Of a stretch of 64,000 nt of DNA, positions 1-11,594 are shown piece by piece. Location of the stretch: contig CM024755.1 in the NCBI GenBank assembly GCA_014218235.1, forward strand, positions 102,466,948 to 102,530,947. Reading direction: 5' to 3'. This stretch comes from Colocasia esculenta (lineage: Eukaryota; Streptophyta; Magnoliopsida; Alismatales; Araceae). The position numbers were made by a program, and so were the translations under genes. The notes under the pieces were generated by a model. That model made no database searches and was not told the DNA's origin. It saw nothing but the letters and a program-made list of their open reading frames with translations. Position 1 is the stretch's first letter; the number at the start of each line of letters is the position of its first letter.

Positions 1-24
1 AATAAACATGAAAGCAAGTCAGTT

Positions 25-351
25 GTGTCGACACATGTTCAGTGGTGTCGGCACATCCCATGCATCCAATAAGCAGTGAGGTATGAAAGAGACAGCGGTG
101 TCGACACAATTTGGTTATGTGTCGAGACATCTTATGTATCCAGGAAGGAGTCAGAGAACTTAAGCGTTAGTGGTGTCGACACAGGATGATTGTGTGTCGA
201 CACTTCCTATCCCTCCCAGAAGCTTGTTTTATAGCCAGTGGAAAGTGTGTCGACACAAGTACAAACTGTGTCGACACAACTCATCTGTCAAGGCTGCCAG
301 GACACAAAGCCAGGAATATGTGTCGACACACATTTCATGTTGTGTCGACAC
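25..351 (+). promoter_or_regulatory. Paired GTGTCGACAC array in U3 of element A
   Basis: Ten copies or near copies of the 10-bp palindrome GTGTCGACAC start at 25, 45, 98, 119, 173, 194, 247, 268, 320 and 342. They form five pairs with partners 20-22 bp apart, and pairs repeat every 73-75 bp. The last copy ends 118 bp before the TATA box. Position upstream of the TATA box suggests an enhancer, which is inference. The sixth pair, present in the right LTR, would lie left of the window. Confidence 0.8.
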
Positions 352-468
352 ACTTCAACTATTTTTCCAGATCTGAGTTTAAGGACACATGAATGATTTT
401 GGTTAAAGTCTTTTGAGCGGGAATTTTTTGTGCCCCCAAATTCCAAGGCATTCGTGGACACATGGGAC

Positions 469-475
469 TATAAAT
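469..475 (+). promoter_or_regulatory. Probable TATA box of left LTR A
   Basis: TATAAAT in the context GGACTATAAATGCCC lies in the middle of the LTR, where a copia U3 promoter is expected. The same sequence stands at 15506-15512 in the right LTR, at the same distance from the dyad array. Confidence 0.6.
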
Positions 476-1198
476 GCCCATCATCCACTCATCTCTTGGG
501 GGATACACACATCAGTTCTCTCAACTCCCAGAAGCAGAAGGAAATTTCAGAGAGTGGCTTCATCATGGAGAATTGCGCCCAGATCTGAAGAATTGGGAGA
601 TCCAAGCACCTTGGCTGATCAATCTCAAGTAGAATTCCCAGATTCTAGAGTCTACTTCCTGGAGCTGAAGCTGGAGATCTGAACTCTCATCTAGAAGCAG
701 AACAGGGGGGAATCGAACCAGACTTCTTCAATTTGCAATTCAAGTGTTTTGTCTGGTTCCTTACTTCAAACTCAATTCCTAGTGTGTGTTTTGTGAAGTT
801 GAAGCAACTATTGTGCTCAATTTCACGTGTGTGTTCAGATCTGAGTTCTCTATCATCTCAGATTGTGTGTGGTGTAGTGTGATCTATTTTGAACTGGTGA
901 CATAAGCCACTTTGTGTGTGTGTGTGGATGGTGGATGTAGGATACACAATTGTGTAATCCGAACCACCCTAAATCCTTGTGCCATTGTGGTTTGATTGCT
1001 TGTGCGTTAGATGTTTGGGAGGCTCGCTTCTATCACATCATTTGATTAGTCTAAACTGTTCAGTATTGTGCTTAAGTCTTAGATCCGAGCTTCATATTAA
1101 TTTCTCTTAGTTTCTAATCAAGTAAAATTTGAATTCAGTGAAATTTATTCAACCCCCCTTCTAGATTTCATCATAGCTATTTTTCGCAACATTTCATT

Positions 1199-1210
1199 TG
1201 GTATCAGAGC
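1199..1210 (+). other. Primer binding site, initiator Met tRNA, element A
   Basis: TGGTATCAGAGC lies seven bases after the LTR end and is complementary to the 3' end of plant initiator methionine tRNA. It is the usual minus-strand primer site of plant copia elements and fixes the LTR boundary and the element's direction. Confidence 0.92.
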
Positions 1211-1263
1211 AGGTTCTCATTGCACTTTCTAAGTGTTTGATCTAACGATCAAGAGTTTTTGCT

Positions 1264-3261
1264 ATGGAAATTACTAAGGGATTCATGGTTGAGGGTCATT
1301 CAGTTACTAGGCCTCCATTTTTTGATGGTTATGACTATTCTTATTGGAAGAACATGATGCAGGTATTCTTAAGAGCTCAGGACTATGAACTCTGGAAGAT
1401 TGTTGACAAAGGACCTGCTGAGTTGCTAGAAGATGAAGATCTATGGACTAAGGAGCTAAGTCCACACTCAACTGGAGTGCTATGAATATGATGTAGTGCG
1501 CAATACATCCCAAAGAGTACTCCAGAGTATCATCATGTAAGTCTGCGAAGGAGATGTGAGATAAACTCCAGCTAATCTATGAGGGAACATCTGAGGTAAG
1601 GGAAACAAAGGCAAGTATTCTAGTCTCAAAATATGAAATGTTCAGGATGAAGAGTGATGAGACCATTTCTGAAATGTTTGCTAGGTTCATGCTCATTGTA
1701 AATGGTCTTAGAGGTCTAGGAAAAGATTATTCCAATAGTGATCTTGTTAGGAAGATACTAGGTCTCTTCCATCAGCTTGGCACACAAAGGCCATGTTATT
1801 GAGGATTCAAAGAATTTATCAACCATGTAATTAGATGAGCTGATAGGATCATTAATGACATATGAGATTAATTTGAAAATAAATGCATCTGTCATTACTT
1901 CTAAGAAACCCATTGCTTTGAAAGCCTCATCTAGCTCAAAGAATATGATTGAAAAATCTAATGAAACTGATGAATCTTCTTATGAAGATGATGATGATGA
2001 TGAATTAGCCTTATTGACAAGGCAATTCAAGAAGTTCTTGAGAAAGAAATGAAAAGGTAAGTTCAAACCTTCCAATAAAAAAGATTTCTCAAAGAAAAAT
2101 GATTTCAATAAGAAAATTGAAACACCCAAAAAGACTGATATAATCTATTATGAATGCAGGAAACCAAGACACATGAGAGGAGAGTGTCCTGATTTGAAGA
2201 GAAGGCTAAAGAATCAAATGTTCAAGAAAACTAGAGCCATGCTGGCCACATAGAGTGATGAAGATGAAGAAGAGCAAGAAGGAAGTGAGTCTAATGAAGA
2301 AGAAGGCACATGTCTTATGGCCAGGAATGAAGAGAACAATGAGGTAAGCTCTTCATTTGAAGAATTTTCAACTTATGATTAGGAAGAAGCATATGCCACC
2401 TTATTTGAAAAATTGTGTGAAATTAAATATGAAAATAAATCTTTAAAAAATAAAACCCACAGTATATTGCATAATTCTCAAGAATCTGAACAAATAAATC
2501 TTCTGAATAATGAAATTGTTAGCTTGAAAAAGGAACAAGAAGATTGAAATGAACAGCTTGATCATGTCAAAGAAAGATGTCAACGCACTGAAAAAGAGAA
2601 ACAAATTCTAATTTATGAAAATGAAAAACTAAAGAAATAAATAGAGGTGATTCAGGAAGAATTGAAAACTGCTCAAAAGGAACTGAATGACAAGAAATAA
2701 ACCTTGTCCAAATTTGTTAAAGGGAAAGAAAACCTAGATGCTATATTGGGAGTTCGGATGAACACTACTAAGCATGGTTTGGGTTTTCAGTCTGAAAACA
2801 AGAAGAAAATTGGACAAACCTTGATAACTTTATTTGTTAAAGGAAGCACCTCTAATAGTCAGTCAGAGAAGAACGTTCAGGGAAAACCACCAATGAACTC
2901 AAAACTCAAAAATTAGAATCAATTGAAAAATTCCAAAACACAATTCAAACATGGAAGAGTTCAAGGTAATAATCAACAGAACTTGAAGCCCAGTGTTAGA
3001 TTTACCTCATATCTGAAAAATAATAAAAACTTCACAGTTAGATCTAACTCCCATTCCAAAAGCAACAAAAATTTCATAGCATAAAGAATCATGACATGCA
3101 CTATTTGCAAGAAATCTAGATATACTAATGGCAAATGTAGATCAAAAGTGAATGTATGTGGAATGAAACAAATTTAGATTCCAAAACAATTTGCTATTGA
3201 ATTGAGAAAACTGATAGGACCCAAAGCAATTTAGGTACCAAAATCCTCTTTCTAAATCTTT
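1264..3261 (+). pseudogene. gag: gag of element A, decayed
   Basis: The frame opens at 1264 with MEITKGFMVEGHS, matching the N terminus of the intact gag of element B, and holds for about 73 codons before a frameshift. Homology to B continues in broken frames through the copia gag domain, an acidic stretch (about 1960-2015), a zinc knuckle near 2146-2190 and a charged coiled-coil region (2395-2700). The zinc knuckle reads YYECRKPRH, so its first cysteine is tyrosine and the glycine before the histidine is arginine; both are G-to-A-type changes. Several in-frame stops follow. The expected product is the capsid protein that packages element RNA; this copy cannot make it. Confidence 0.88.
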
Positions 3262-3872
3262 TTGCAGGAATGTCTTACAGCCCACAAGAAAGACAAATGG
3301 TACATTGACAGTGGTTATTCAAGACATATGACTGGAGATAGGGAGAAATTTTCTTCATTAACTGAAAAAGATGGCGGACAAGTGATCTTTGGAGGTAAAA
3401 ACAAGGGTCAAATCATTGGAATTGGAAAAATTGGTAAGAATCCTTCAAGCTCAATTGACAATGTCTTTCTAGTTGAAGACCTTGATCATAACTTATTGAG
3501 CATCAGTCAACTTTGTGACAAAGGCCTTAAGGTAATTTTCAGTTCTGAATCATATGAAATTGTTGAAAAGGATTTTGGAAAAATAAAGTTTCTTGGTCAA
3601 AGAATTAACAATGTCTATCTAGTTGACTTGAATGAGCATCAACATGATAATCTTTATTTAGTTGCTAGCCAGCATGATCTATTTCAATTGTGGCATCGTA
3701 GGCTAGGTCATGCTAGTGAGAATGTTTTGAATAAATTGATGAGACATGCTCTTGTGAATGGTTTACCTAAAATGAAGAAAAGGAAAAATGCAATTGTTTG
3801 TTCTGCATGTGCTCAAGGTAAACAAATTAGAAAATAATTCAAGTCTGTTGCACCCTTAATGACTTCCAAACC
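3262..3872 (+). pseudogene. pol: Element A pol part 1: protease and integrase zinc domain
   Basis: An open stretch of 191 codons carries the copia protease active site WYIDSGYSRHMTGD (Asp-Ser-Gly intact, near 3307) and then the pre-integrase zinc domain with LWHRRLGHA and CSACAQGK (the H-H-C-C pattern). A TAA stops the frame at 3835-3837. Homology continues to MTSKP, where the LINE insertion begins at about 3873. The matching part of the integrase core resumes at about 5349, so this is one gene split by an insertion. Confidence 0.9.
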
Positions 3873-5348
3873 CTTTTTTTTTAAACTTTTTTTTTTTTGG
3901 CAAAAACGGTCCTCAGATATCAGGCTAGGAGAGTGCACCCCCCCCAGCGGGGGAGAGTGTTCTCACTCCACCAGCGATGGTCTGGGCCGGAAAATAAATA
4001 GATGTCAAATACAAGAGCATCCGGGCGAACCCTTACAGAAGACCGGGGAGGCTAGCCTAGCCGCAGGGAGGGTAGGCCAGTCTTGTCTAACACAGCAGAG
4101 CCCCTACAAGCCAGGGGTAACTCAGCTAAAGAGGAGTACACATGGTTTTCATTAATGGAACAAGCATAAGAAGCCAAGCCGTCAGCAACCTGATTCGCTT
4201 CTCTGAAAGTATGGCGAATGTGACTGTCATTTCTCTGGTAGATAGCAAGGGCAGGCCGCCACCATCTTAAGAAATCCCAGCTAGGAGGGGATTTGGTGGA
4301 AAGAGAGGTAACTAGAGTAGCAGAGTCAAAAAATGTCATAGAGATGTGGAAACCAAACTCTTCTGCCAGCTTGAGACCATCATGAAGAGCACGAACTTCA
4401 GCTTGGAGACTGTTACCGAAGCCATAGTGGAATGCAAAGGCCAGGAGGATATCACCATACGAATTCCTAATACAACCGCAACCACCACTGGGACCTGGAT
4501 TGCCTTTGGAGGCCCCGTCCACATTCAAACAAAGACCAGATATAGGAGGGATCCATCGAACAAGCCTCATCTTGGTTCTGCTAATAATGGGGTCCAGATG
4601 AAAAGAGTGCAAGGCAAGCAGCTGGGGCACATTAGGACTATGCTTGAAAGTGACCTGCTTGAAGGCATGGGAGATCTGAAATTTAATGTTCTCGATGATG
4701 ATAGTTTTGGATCTGAAATTCTGGTTATAGCGCCTCGTGCATCGTTCCTTCCAAATCTCCCACGTGATAAGGATCATGCCATAGAGAGAAGTAAAGCCAA
4801 AGGGGGACGACATCTAAGCATTTTTGATAGCTCTCCAGCACCAGGAAGTGAAATGCTCATGGGTGGAATCTGGAGGGGCTAGAAAAGGAGCAAACCAGCG
4901 CCAAAGAGGAGCATCAATATCACTACTGGAGAAGAGGTGATCAATATCTTCCATCTGATGATTAATGCAGCAAGAGCATTTAGAAGGTGAGTAAAAACCA
5001 ATATCAGAAATTCTGGAGTCAACAGGAATCGCCCTGTGCAATATTTTCCAGCAGAACAAAGCAGCCTTCTTGAGGAATAGGTGGTGCCAGATCTTGGATA
5101 ACGCAGGTCGATGAGTACCCCTTGGTCTTAAGATATTGTACGCAGACTTGGAGGAGAAATCACCATCTTTATTGGGAGACCAGATGCAACTATCCTTCTC
5201 ATCAGAAAGAGTAATGTTGCCTAAACACTGAAACCCAGGCAGAAGCGACCACACATGGTGAGAGGGATCGCAGATAGCCTCATGGACCGAAACATGGGGA
5301 GCGCTGGAGGGATCCTGCAAGAGTAACCGAAGAGGGCTTTTACCTGCC
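3873..5348 (-). mobile_element. 5'-truncated L1-type LINE inserted in element A integrase
   Basis: On the minus strand this reads as the end of a plant L1-type ORF2 (zinc-knuckle zf-RVT region, then RNase H), a short 3' UTR and an A-rich tail, seen as T runs at 3874-3898. The 5' part, including endonuclease and RT, is missing. No clear target-site duplication flanks it. Compared with element B, about 50 bp of integrase are lost between MTSKP and LSGHRFG, so insertion went with a small target deletion. The right boundary is uncertain by a few bases. Confidence 0.88.
4052..5347 (-). pseudogene. LINE ORF2 C-terminal part: zf-RVT and RNase H
   Basis: One minus-strand frame runs from the insertion edge to 4052 with a single internal stop, a TAG at 4814-4816 that is probably a mutated CAG. 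The first part has KIWHHLFLKKAALFCWKILH followed by CSCCINHQMEDIDHLF, the zinc-binding zf-RVT region of plant non-LTR elements. The second part is an RNase H with its acidic residues in NVDGASKGNPGPSG, LQAEVRAL, FFDSATLV and REANQVADGLA. Only the 3' end of ORF2 is present, so this is a dead copy. RNase H in this position marks a plant L1 subclade. Confidence 0.88.
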
Positions 5349-6065
5349 CTTAGTGGACATAGATTTGGGTTTGTGATTGTCGATGATTTTTCTAGGTTTA
5401 CTTGGGTATTTTTTTCTGTCTCACAAGAGTGACACAATTGAAAACTTTCAGAATTTTGTTAATAAAATTGAAAATAGAAAAACAAATAAAATCTGCTCCA
5501 TACTTACTGATCATGGAGGAGAATTTGACAATAATCTATTTTTTGATTTTTGCAGAGAAAAAAGAATTGATCACAGATTTGCTTCCCCCAGGACTCCTAA
5601 ACAGAATGGAATTGTTGAAAGGAAAAATAGGATATTGGTGGAGATGGCCCGAACTCTGTTGATTGAAAGTCAGCTTCCAAGGAGTTTTTGGGCAGAAGCT
5701 GTCAACACCTCATGCTATATTCTCAACAGAGACTTGGTAAGACCAGTCCTTAAGAAAATTTCCTATGAACTCTTAAAAGGTAAGAAACCTCACATTGCCT
5801 ATTTTAGAGTCTTTGGAAGTAGAGTCTTTATTCATAATAATGACAAACATGATCTAGATAAATTTGAAAAGAAAAGTGATGTAGGCATCCTTCTAGGATA
5901 TTCTGAACATTCAAGGTCATATAGGGTATTTAATAATGAATCAAGAACTGTGGAAGAAACTCCACATTCATTTTCGATGAAAATTGTTAAAAACCTAATG
6001 ACCATGATTCTTGTAGGAACCAAGAAGAAGATGCTGATATCCTTTCAAAAGAATCAGATCAACCA
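5349..6065 (+). pseudogene. pol: Element A pol part 2: integrase core
   Basis: Homology resumes at LSGHRFGFVIVDDF. Two of the three catalytic acids are visible: Asp in ILTDHGGEFDN and Glu in NGIVERKNRILVEMA. The first Asp (HMDLFGP in element B) fell in the bases lost at the LINE insertion. The core is followed by the conserved SFWAEAVNT and VFGSRVFIHNN segments and ends with a frameshift near 5975. Without the first Asp this integrase could not act even if the LINE were absent. Confidence 0.9.
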
Positions 6066-7808
6066 TTGGAGAATGAAGAAATTCCTGAACAAGAAGTGTT
6101 GACTCAACAAAGCATCAGGTCGACACCAAATCAAGTCAGTACAGTGACAAGAGGTAACTTCAAATATTCCAAAGATCATCCACTTAAGAATGTAGTAGGT
6201 AATGTCAATGATAGAGTTCATACTATGTCTCATTTCAAAAATATCATTGAGCAAGACCAAATGACTTTTATATCTCAAGTGGAACCTAATAACATAGAAG
6301 AAGCCTTGAAAAATGATTCTTGGGTAGAAGCAATGCATGATGAATTGAATCAATTCAAAAGGAATAATGTTTGGAGTCTAATTCCTAGAAATCCTGAAAA
6401 TTCAATAGTTGGAACTAGTTGGGTTTTTAGGAATAAACTGAATGAGGAAGGAAAAGTTGTAAGGAATAAAGCTAGATTGGTAGCAAAATGATACAATCAA
6501 GAGTTTGGGGTAGATTTTAAAGAATCCTTTGCACCAGTATCTGGATTGGAAGCTGTAAGGATTTTATTGACATATGCATGTTCCAAAAATTTTAAACTGT
6601 TTCAAATGGATGTGAAAACTACTTTTCTGAAGGTTATATCGAAGAAGAAGTGTTTGTTGCACAACCACCTAGATTTGAGGATCATGATAAACCTAACCAT
6701 GTTTATAAACTACACAAAGCTCTTTATGGATTGAAACAGACCCCAAGAGCATGGTATGACAGGCTGAGCAGTTTTCTGGTTAGTAAAAACTATTCCAGAG
6801 GTAAGGTGGATCAAACTCTTTTCACAAAATCTGTACACAATCACATCATTGTAGTTCAGGTTTATGTGGACAATATCATTTTTGGTTCCACCAATCCTTC
6901 ACTGTGTGAAGAATTCTCACATGACATGCACAATGAATTTGAAATGAGTCTTATGGGAGAATTATAATTTTTTCTTTGGTTTACAGGTCAAACAACTTGA
7001 AGATGAATTTTTCATCAACCAAACAAAATATATCAAGGAGTTGCTGAAAAGATTTCATTTTGAACAAGTCAAGCCAGCATCCACTCCCATGAGTACAAGC
7101 ATCAAATTGGACAGTGATGAAAAAGGTAAAATGGTTGATGCAACACAATATAGAGGTATGATTGGATCTCTTTTATATCTTACTGCAAGTAGACCTGATA
7201 TTCAGTTTAGTGTTTGTCTTTGTGCTAGATTTCAGTCTAGTCCCAAAGAAAGTCACTTGCTTGCTGTTAAGAGAATTTTTAGATATCTCTGCAGTACTTG
7301 TGAATTGGGTTTATGGTATCCAGCTGGTTGTCATACTAATTTAATTTAATATTCTGATGCTGACTATGTTGGTTGTAAACTTGATAGAAAGAGTACTAGT
7401 GGTTATTGTCAAATCTTGGGTAATTGCATGATAACATGGGCATCCAAAAAGCAACACTCAGTTGTACTCTCTACTACAGAAGCAGAATATGTTGCTGCAG
7501 GGAGTTGTACAGCTCAAGTGTTATGGATCAAAAGTCAATCACTTGACTACAATATTGATATTGGATGTTCATCTATCATGTGTGACAATACTAGTTCCAT
7601 TAATCTCTCCAAAAATCCAATTCAACATTCTAGGACAAAACATATTGAAATTAGACATCATTTTCTTAGGGATGAAGTTGCAAACAAGAATATTGAACTG
7701 GAATTCATTTCTACTGAAAAACAAATTGCTGACATTTCTACAAAACCATTGGCAGAAGAAAGATTCACATCATTGAGAAGAGAACTTGGAATTTGGAACT
7801 TGAAATAA
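6066..7808 (+). pseudogene. pol: Element A pol part 3: reverse transcriptase and RNase H
   Basis: The copia RT starts with the EALKNDSWVEAMHDELNQF region and continues over several frames. Stops or shifts occur after RLVAK (6489), near 6630, after LMGEL (6965) and near 7347. The active site reads YVDN where the family has YVDD; the codon at 6872-6874 is AAT. RNase H follows with the YSDADYVGC and STTEAEY acids intact and ends with TKPLAEERFTSLRREL, the usual copia pol C terminus, at 7808. The missing second Asp and the breaks show the gene is dead. Confidence 0.92.
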
Positions 7809-9287
7809 AAACTGAAATCAATTGGGATTCTTATGCAAAGATCAAATTGGTATATCAAATGGTGAACTGTGGAAGGACAAGTCAGGCTTGTCTGGAAACT
7901 ATCATTATGTGTGAGGAATAACCTCTGCCAAGTACCAATGATCTACCTTGTGTAAGAATCATTAATTAAAAAAAAATGAAATTGGTCGTGTTTGAAACAT
8001 GTCTGATTGTTCATGTTCATATCTTTCATGATGATCTTGCTTGAATGAATGCTGAAATTGTGTGCTGAATTGATTGTACATCCTTGAATACCATTTATTT
8101 TATTAATGCACATTTTGAGGGGGAGCATTATTGTTTGAGAAGTGAAAGTGAGTTCTTAAACAAGACTTCAAAGGTATCAGATTTGCACATGAAGTAATTG
8201 AGAACAAGCTGCTGTGTTTGATCAAATTTGTTGAGGAAATGTGAGTATTTGCAACGCTGTTAGGTCGACACACATCCAGTGTAGTGTCGACACTAGATCA
8301 TTGCTAAAGGCTTCACTATTTTTTCTCTCATCAAACCAGAACCAATTTAGTGATTTGATGAATATGTAATTCATGAAATGATCATTAATTCTTCTGAAAA
8401 TTACCAGGAATGAATTCTTAATAGTCTTAACATATTCTTCAAGTCAACATTCTTTTATTTTCTGAAATCCTAAAGTAATTTGATTTCTTTGGTTGAAAAA
8501 TGTTTAATTCTGTATTGTCCTTACACATTTCTTTTAAGTTTGATAAAGGTCAAAGTTGTGTCAATTTCTTGATGCTCATTAAAACAACTTGTTTACTGGC
8601 AGAGCAATGGCATGTACACTGAGAAACTGTACACCTTCACAAAAAGTGATGAGCTATGTATGTCATGAGGTGTCATGCTATCTCCATTCTAAGGGGTTAA
8701 ATAAAAAATGTGTAAGATCAATGTTAACTGAGTAATTGGAAATATGGGCGTCTGATAAACGTATATTTCCATGTCAAAAGGTTCTCATTAACTCCTTGAA
8801 GCAAGATAATTAGCAAATCTTAAGTAACCAGGGACTCTGGTGTGTGAAAAACATGTGTACTTGAGTGAAAAAGATTTACTATATTTGAATGCTCATTGCT
8901 TCAATTTCAAGAAAAATCAATCAAACAAAATGAACAATTTATTGCCAAATTCAGATGTTTTAAGGGTGTCTAACTTCAATACTAATTGCATTTATCCAGA
9001 AGAAATCACCTTACTTTGGTTTAGTATGGTTTAAAAGAATGAATTTGTCTGAAGAGAATATTTTAATTCAATTAAGTTGTAATCCAGGTGTTTCAGAATT
9101 ACTTAATGATCAAATCTTGTATGGTATTCCTCAAATCAGTAAAACTGCCAAGGCATGATGATTAGAATTTGTATGTGAAATCTTTAACATGTTAAAAATC
9201 CTTGAATAATTGGTTTTAGATTCTTTTTATCTTAACAAAGACTTTCCTTCTCATCATTTTCCAAAATTCAACATTTCTTGTCAACTC
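7809..9287 (+). other. Pol-ORF3 spacer of element A with conserved block
   Basis: No credible coding sequence. A purine tract TTTGAGGGGGAGC at 8113-8125 resembles a polypurine tract. A pair of GTCGAC-type dyads starts at 8262 and 8284, 22 bp apart. From about 8598 to 8880 the DNA is clearly similar to the reverse complement of 22180-22490 in element B, although neighbouring spacer sequence is not. That conserved block contains the hairpin at 8737-8771. Confidence 0.7.
8737..8771 (+). other. Conserved 35-nt hairpin in pol-ORF3 spacer (A)
   Basis: TGGAAATAT and ATATTTCCA form a perfect 9-bp stem. An inner CGT/ACG pairing closes a seven-base loop. Element B has the same structure at 22280-22314 with one G-U pair, the same total length and the same inner pairing. 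The role is unknown. Confidence 0.6.
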
Positions 9288-9516
9288 AGGTCGACACACA
9301 TTCATCTTGTGTCGACTCGGTCTACTCTCAGGTCGACACATATCTGTTCATGTGTCGACACAACATGTTGTCAGGTCGACATACATCTTCTATGTGTCGA
9401 CACAACTGGACCTAGGTGCTGGTTCCGGTTTGGGATGAATGGACCTGGGGTTCATCGTATCACCTCTCTTTTTGTGTCGCTTCTATTCATAAATGCACTC
9501 ACTTCTAGGTCGACCC
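9288..9516 (+). promoter_or_regulatory. 21-bp GTCGAC lattice upstream of ORF3 (A)
   Basis: Dyad copies start at 9288, 9309, 9330, 9352, 9373 and 9394, a strict 21-22 bp period. AGGTCGACA-type and TGTGTCGAC-type copies mostly alternate. A lone copy stands at 9507-9516. The array ends 242 bp before the ORF3 ATG, and element B has the same layout. A TATA-like CATAAATG lies at about 9488. An internal promoter for ORF3 is a reasonable inference. Confidence 0.65.
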
Positions 9517-11594
9517 TACTTTTCAGTTTTTCCCAATTGTTCAAACTTCCCTCCTCTCCCACAACCTTGGAACTGATCCTCTGCATTCTCCAGAGTTCTT
9601 CATCCATCCTCTAGGCTTCTCCATCTCCTCTCATCACAAGCATCCATGGCACCCAAGCAGACACCAAAGCGTGGAGCCAGGTCTAGGGCGGCTGCAAAAG
9701 GTGTGGTTATCGAGGAACCACTAGCGGAGAGAAGAAGCAAGTTCTGCCATGATCCGTCTAAGAGAAAGATAGATTCTGTTCATACTGGTGCACTCTCCAA
9801 GCGGGACAGATCAACCCCATAAAGCAAAGGCAAGTCTCCCATGCCATCTAGATACCCTAAGAGGAAGGTTCTTCATGACTCCAGTGATTAAGATGAAGAT
9901 GGTTCATCTTTTGCTGGCACTCCTTCTACAAACCCTAAGCGACAGTTGTTAGAAAAGTCCTCTTCTAACACATTTGATTCTCCAGTGACAACACCCTTTA
10001 AGCTTGTCACTGAAGGAAGGTCTATTTTGAAACCTAGGGCTGTTGATCTCTCTGATCAAGATCTTGCAAATGCCTTTCCTGAATTTGTACCTTACTTTGA
10101 ATTTCAAGGATGGCTAAAGTTCATCTCTAAGTTCAGAATTTTTTATCCTCGGTTAGTTCAAGAGTTTTTTCAGAATATTGAGGATACAGAAGAAGGTTTT
10201 AAGTCTGAAGTCAAGGGTGTTAAGATTCTTATTTCTCCAGCATTGATATCTCAATTGTTTCACATACCTGATTCTAGTGAAGATTATTGCACCTATCAAT
10301 TTGATCTTCATGAGACATATACGCTTCTCACTGGACTCCCTCATGACAAGAAAAATTCCAAATAGACCAATGTCACTAGTTTCAATACCAACACTTTCCC
10401 TCCTTTGCTCAGACTAGTGCATTATGTCTTTACCACCATTATCACTCCTCAAGGTGGTGGTAGAAATAGGCTTACTAACATTTAGAGGTTTGTTTTGTAC
10501 TATATGAAGAAGAATATCAGAGCAAACTTGGTTTTGATCTTGTCTCAAATCATCTCTGAGAGAATTAGGAAAGAGCTTCATAGATCTCTGCCTTATGCTA
10601 CTCATTTGACTGCTGTCTTTGAGCATTTTGGAGTCTCTTTTCTAAATGAGAAAGTGCAGAAGATACCTCAGAACCACATCTACTGTTTGCACCATCTGAA
10701 GAAATTTATGAAATTTAGAATTGAAGGAGATCAAGTGACTAGAGGGCCTATTGTGGATCAGCGAGCAGAAAATTTAGAAGAAGAGCATGTTCTAGATGTA
10801 GAAATTCCTCAGGCTGATCCAGTGGAACAACCACAAGTTGAACCTGATATCCCATAGGATATGCCAGTACCACCCACTTCTCAAGCTTCTCCAACTCCTC
10901 AACATTTACTTGTTCCTTCCAATTTCTTCCAGCAACATCATAACTCAGCATCCACTTCAACTGGTGGATCATCTGTTCCTCCTGAGCATTATAAATTCCT
11001 TCAATTTCAATTTGACAATTTGAATTCTTCTATGAGGGAGATGTCAGCCAATTTTGAGCTTAGGATTCAAAGACTAGAGAACACAGTCAACAATCAATTT
11101 TTGAGACAGCAAGAGATGGCTGAGCATGCTACAAGAAGATTCAACAGACTTGTTGGCACTTTGGGTGATGCTTCCACTCAACTACAGTGTCTTCAATTTG
11201 ATTTGCAAGCTATACTTTCAAATATTCTTGAGCATACCCAATAGAGTATTCAAACTGGACAAGATGTTGTAGTTCAAGTGTCAAAATGTAGACTGTCCTT
11301 TACACATTTTGTTGAAGATATGGAACATATGAAGGCACATACATCACATATTGATCAGGAGATTGCAGATCTCAGAACTGATTTTCGAAATATATGGTAG
11401 ACAGGCAATGTTGCTAGTTCATCAACTACTGCTCCTCCCATGTCTCAGGCTTCACTCAACTCCAAGCACATATTTCAGAAAACCTCTAGAAAATGGAAGA
11501 GATACTGCATACCAGACTGACTACTATGCAATTCCAGCCGAGGAATAATTTGGGTGCTTTGGAAGCACAAATGAAGACCATTGAGGACAAGTTG

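Larger units (their letters stand above)
1..1191 (+). repeat. 5' LTR of element A, left end missing
   Basis: This matches 15042-16235 almost base for base, with small indels, so it is the partner of the right LTR. The first about 175 bp of the LTR lie outside the window. It ends in CGCAACA just before the primer site. Near its end is a C-tract followed by TTCTAG (about 1147-1165). The same landmark stands at the 3' end of the LTRs of B and D, so it is a lineage feature. Confidence 0.95.

Noticed and set aside
25..351. Repeat-spacer pattern resembling a CRISPR array
   Set aside because: The repeats are 10-bp palindromes with alternating 11- and about 43-bp spacers inside a plant LTR. There is no cas gene and the host is eukaryotic.
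170..392. Two overlapping 68-codon frames in LTR A
   Set aside because: The repeated dyad gives Cys-Arg-His, Val-Asp-Thr or Val-Ser-Thr codons and happens to lack stops; no start context or conservation in the other LTR frame.
1199..1215. Possible tRNA-Met gene fragment
   Set aside because: Only the 12-base primer complement is present, at the expected place after each LTR.
3935..3955. C-run and G-run palindrome near the LINE tail as a terminator
   Set aside because: CCCCCCCCAGCGGGGG lies in the LINE 3' UTR. A hairpin is possible but a terminator role in a plant LINE is unsupported.
4346..4882. A plus-strand open frame of 178 codons
   Set aside because: It is the antisense shadow of the LINE zf-RVT/RNase H coding sequence.
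9288..9403. GTCGAC runs as cloning or linker artefacts (SalI sites)
   Set aside because: Copies are variable, occur in both LTRs and inside several elements, and are embedded in otherwise homologous element sequence.
9210..9614. A 134-codon frame before ORF3 of A
   Set aside because: It covers the dyad lattice, has no domain and no counterpart in element B.
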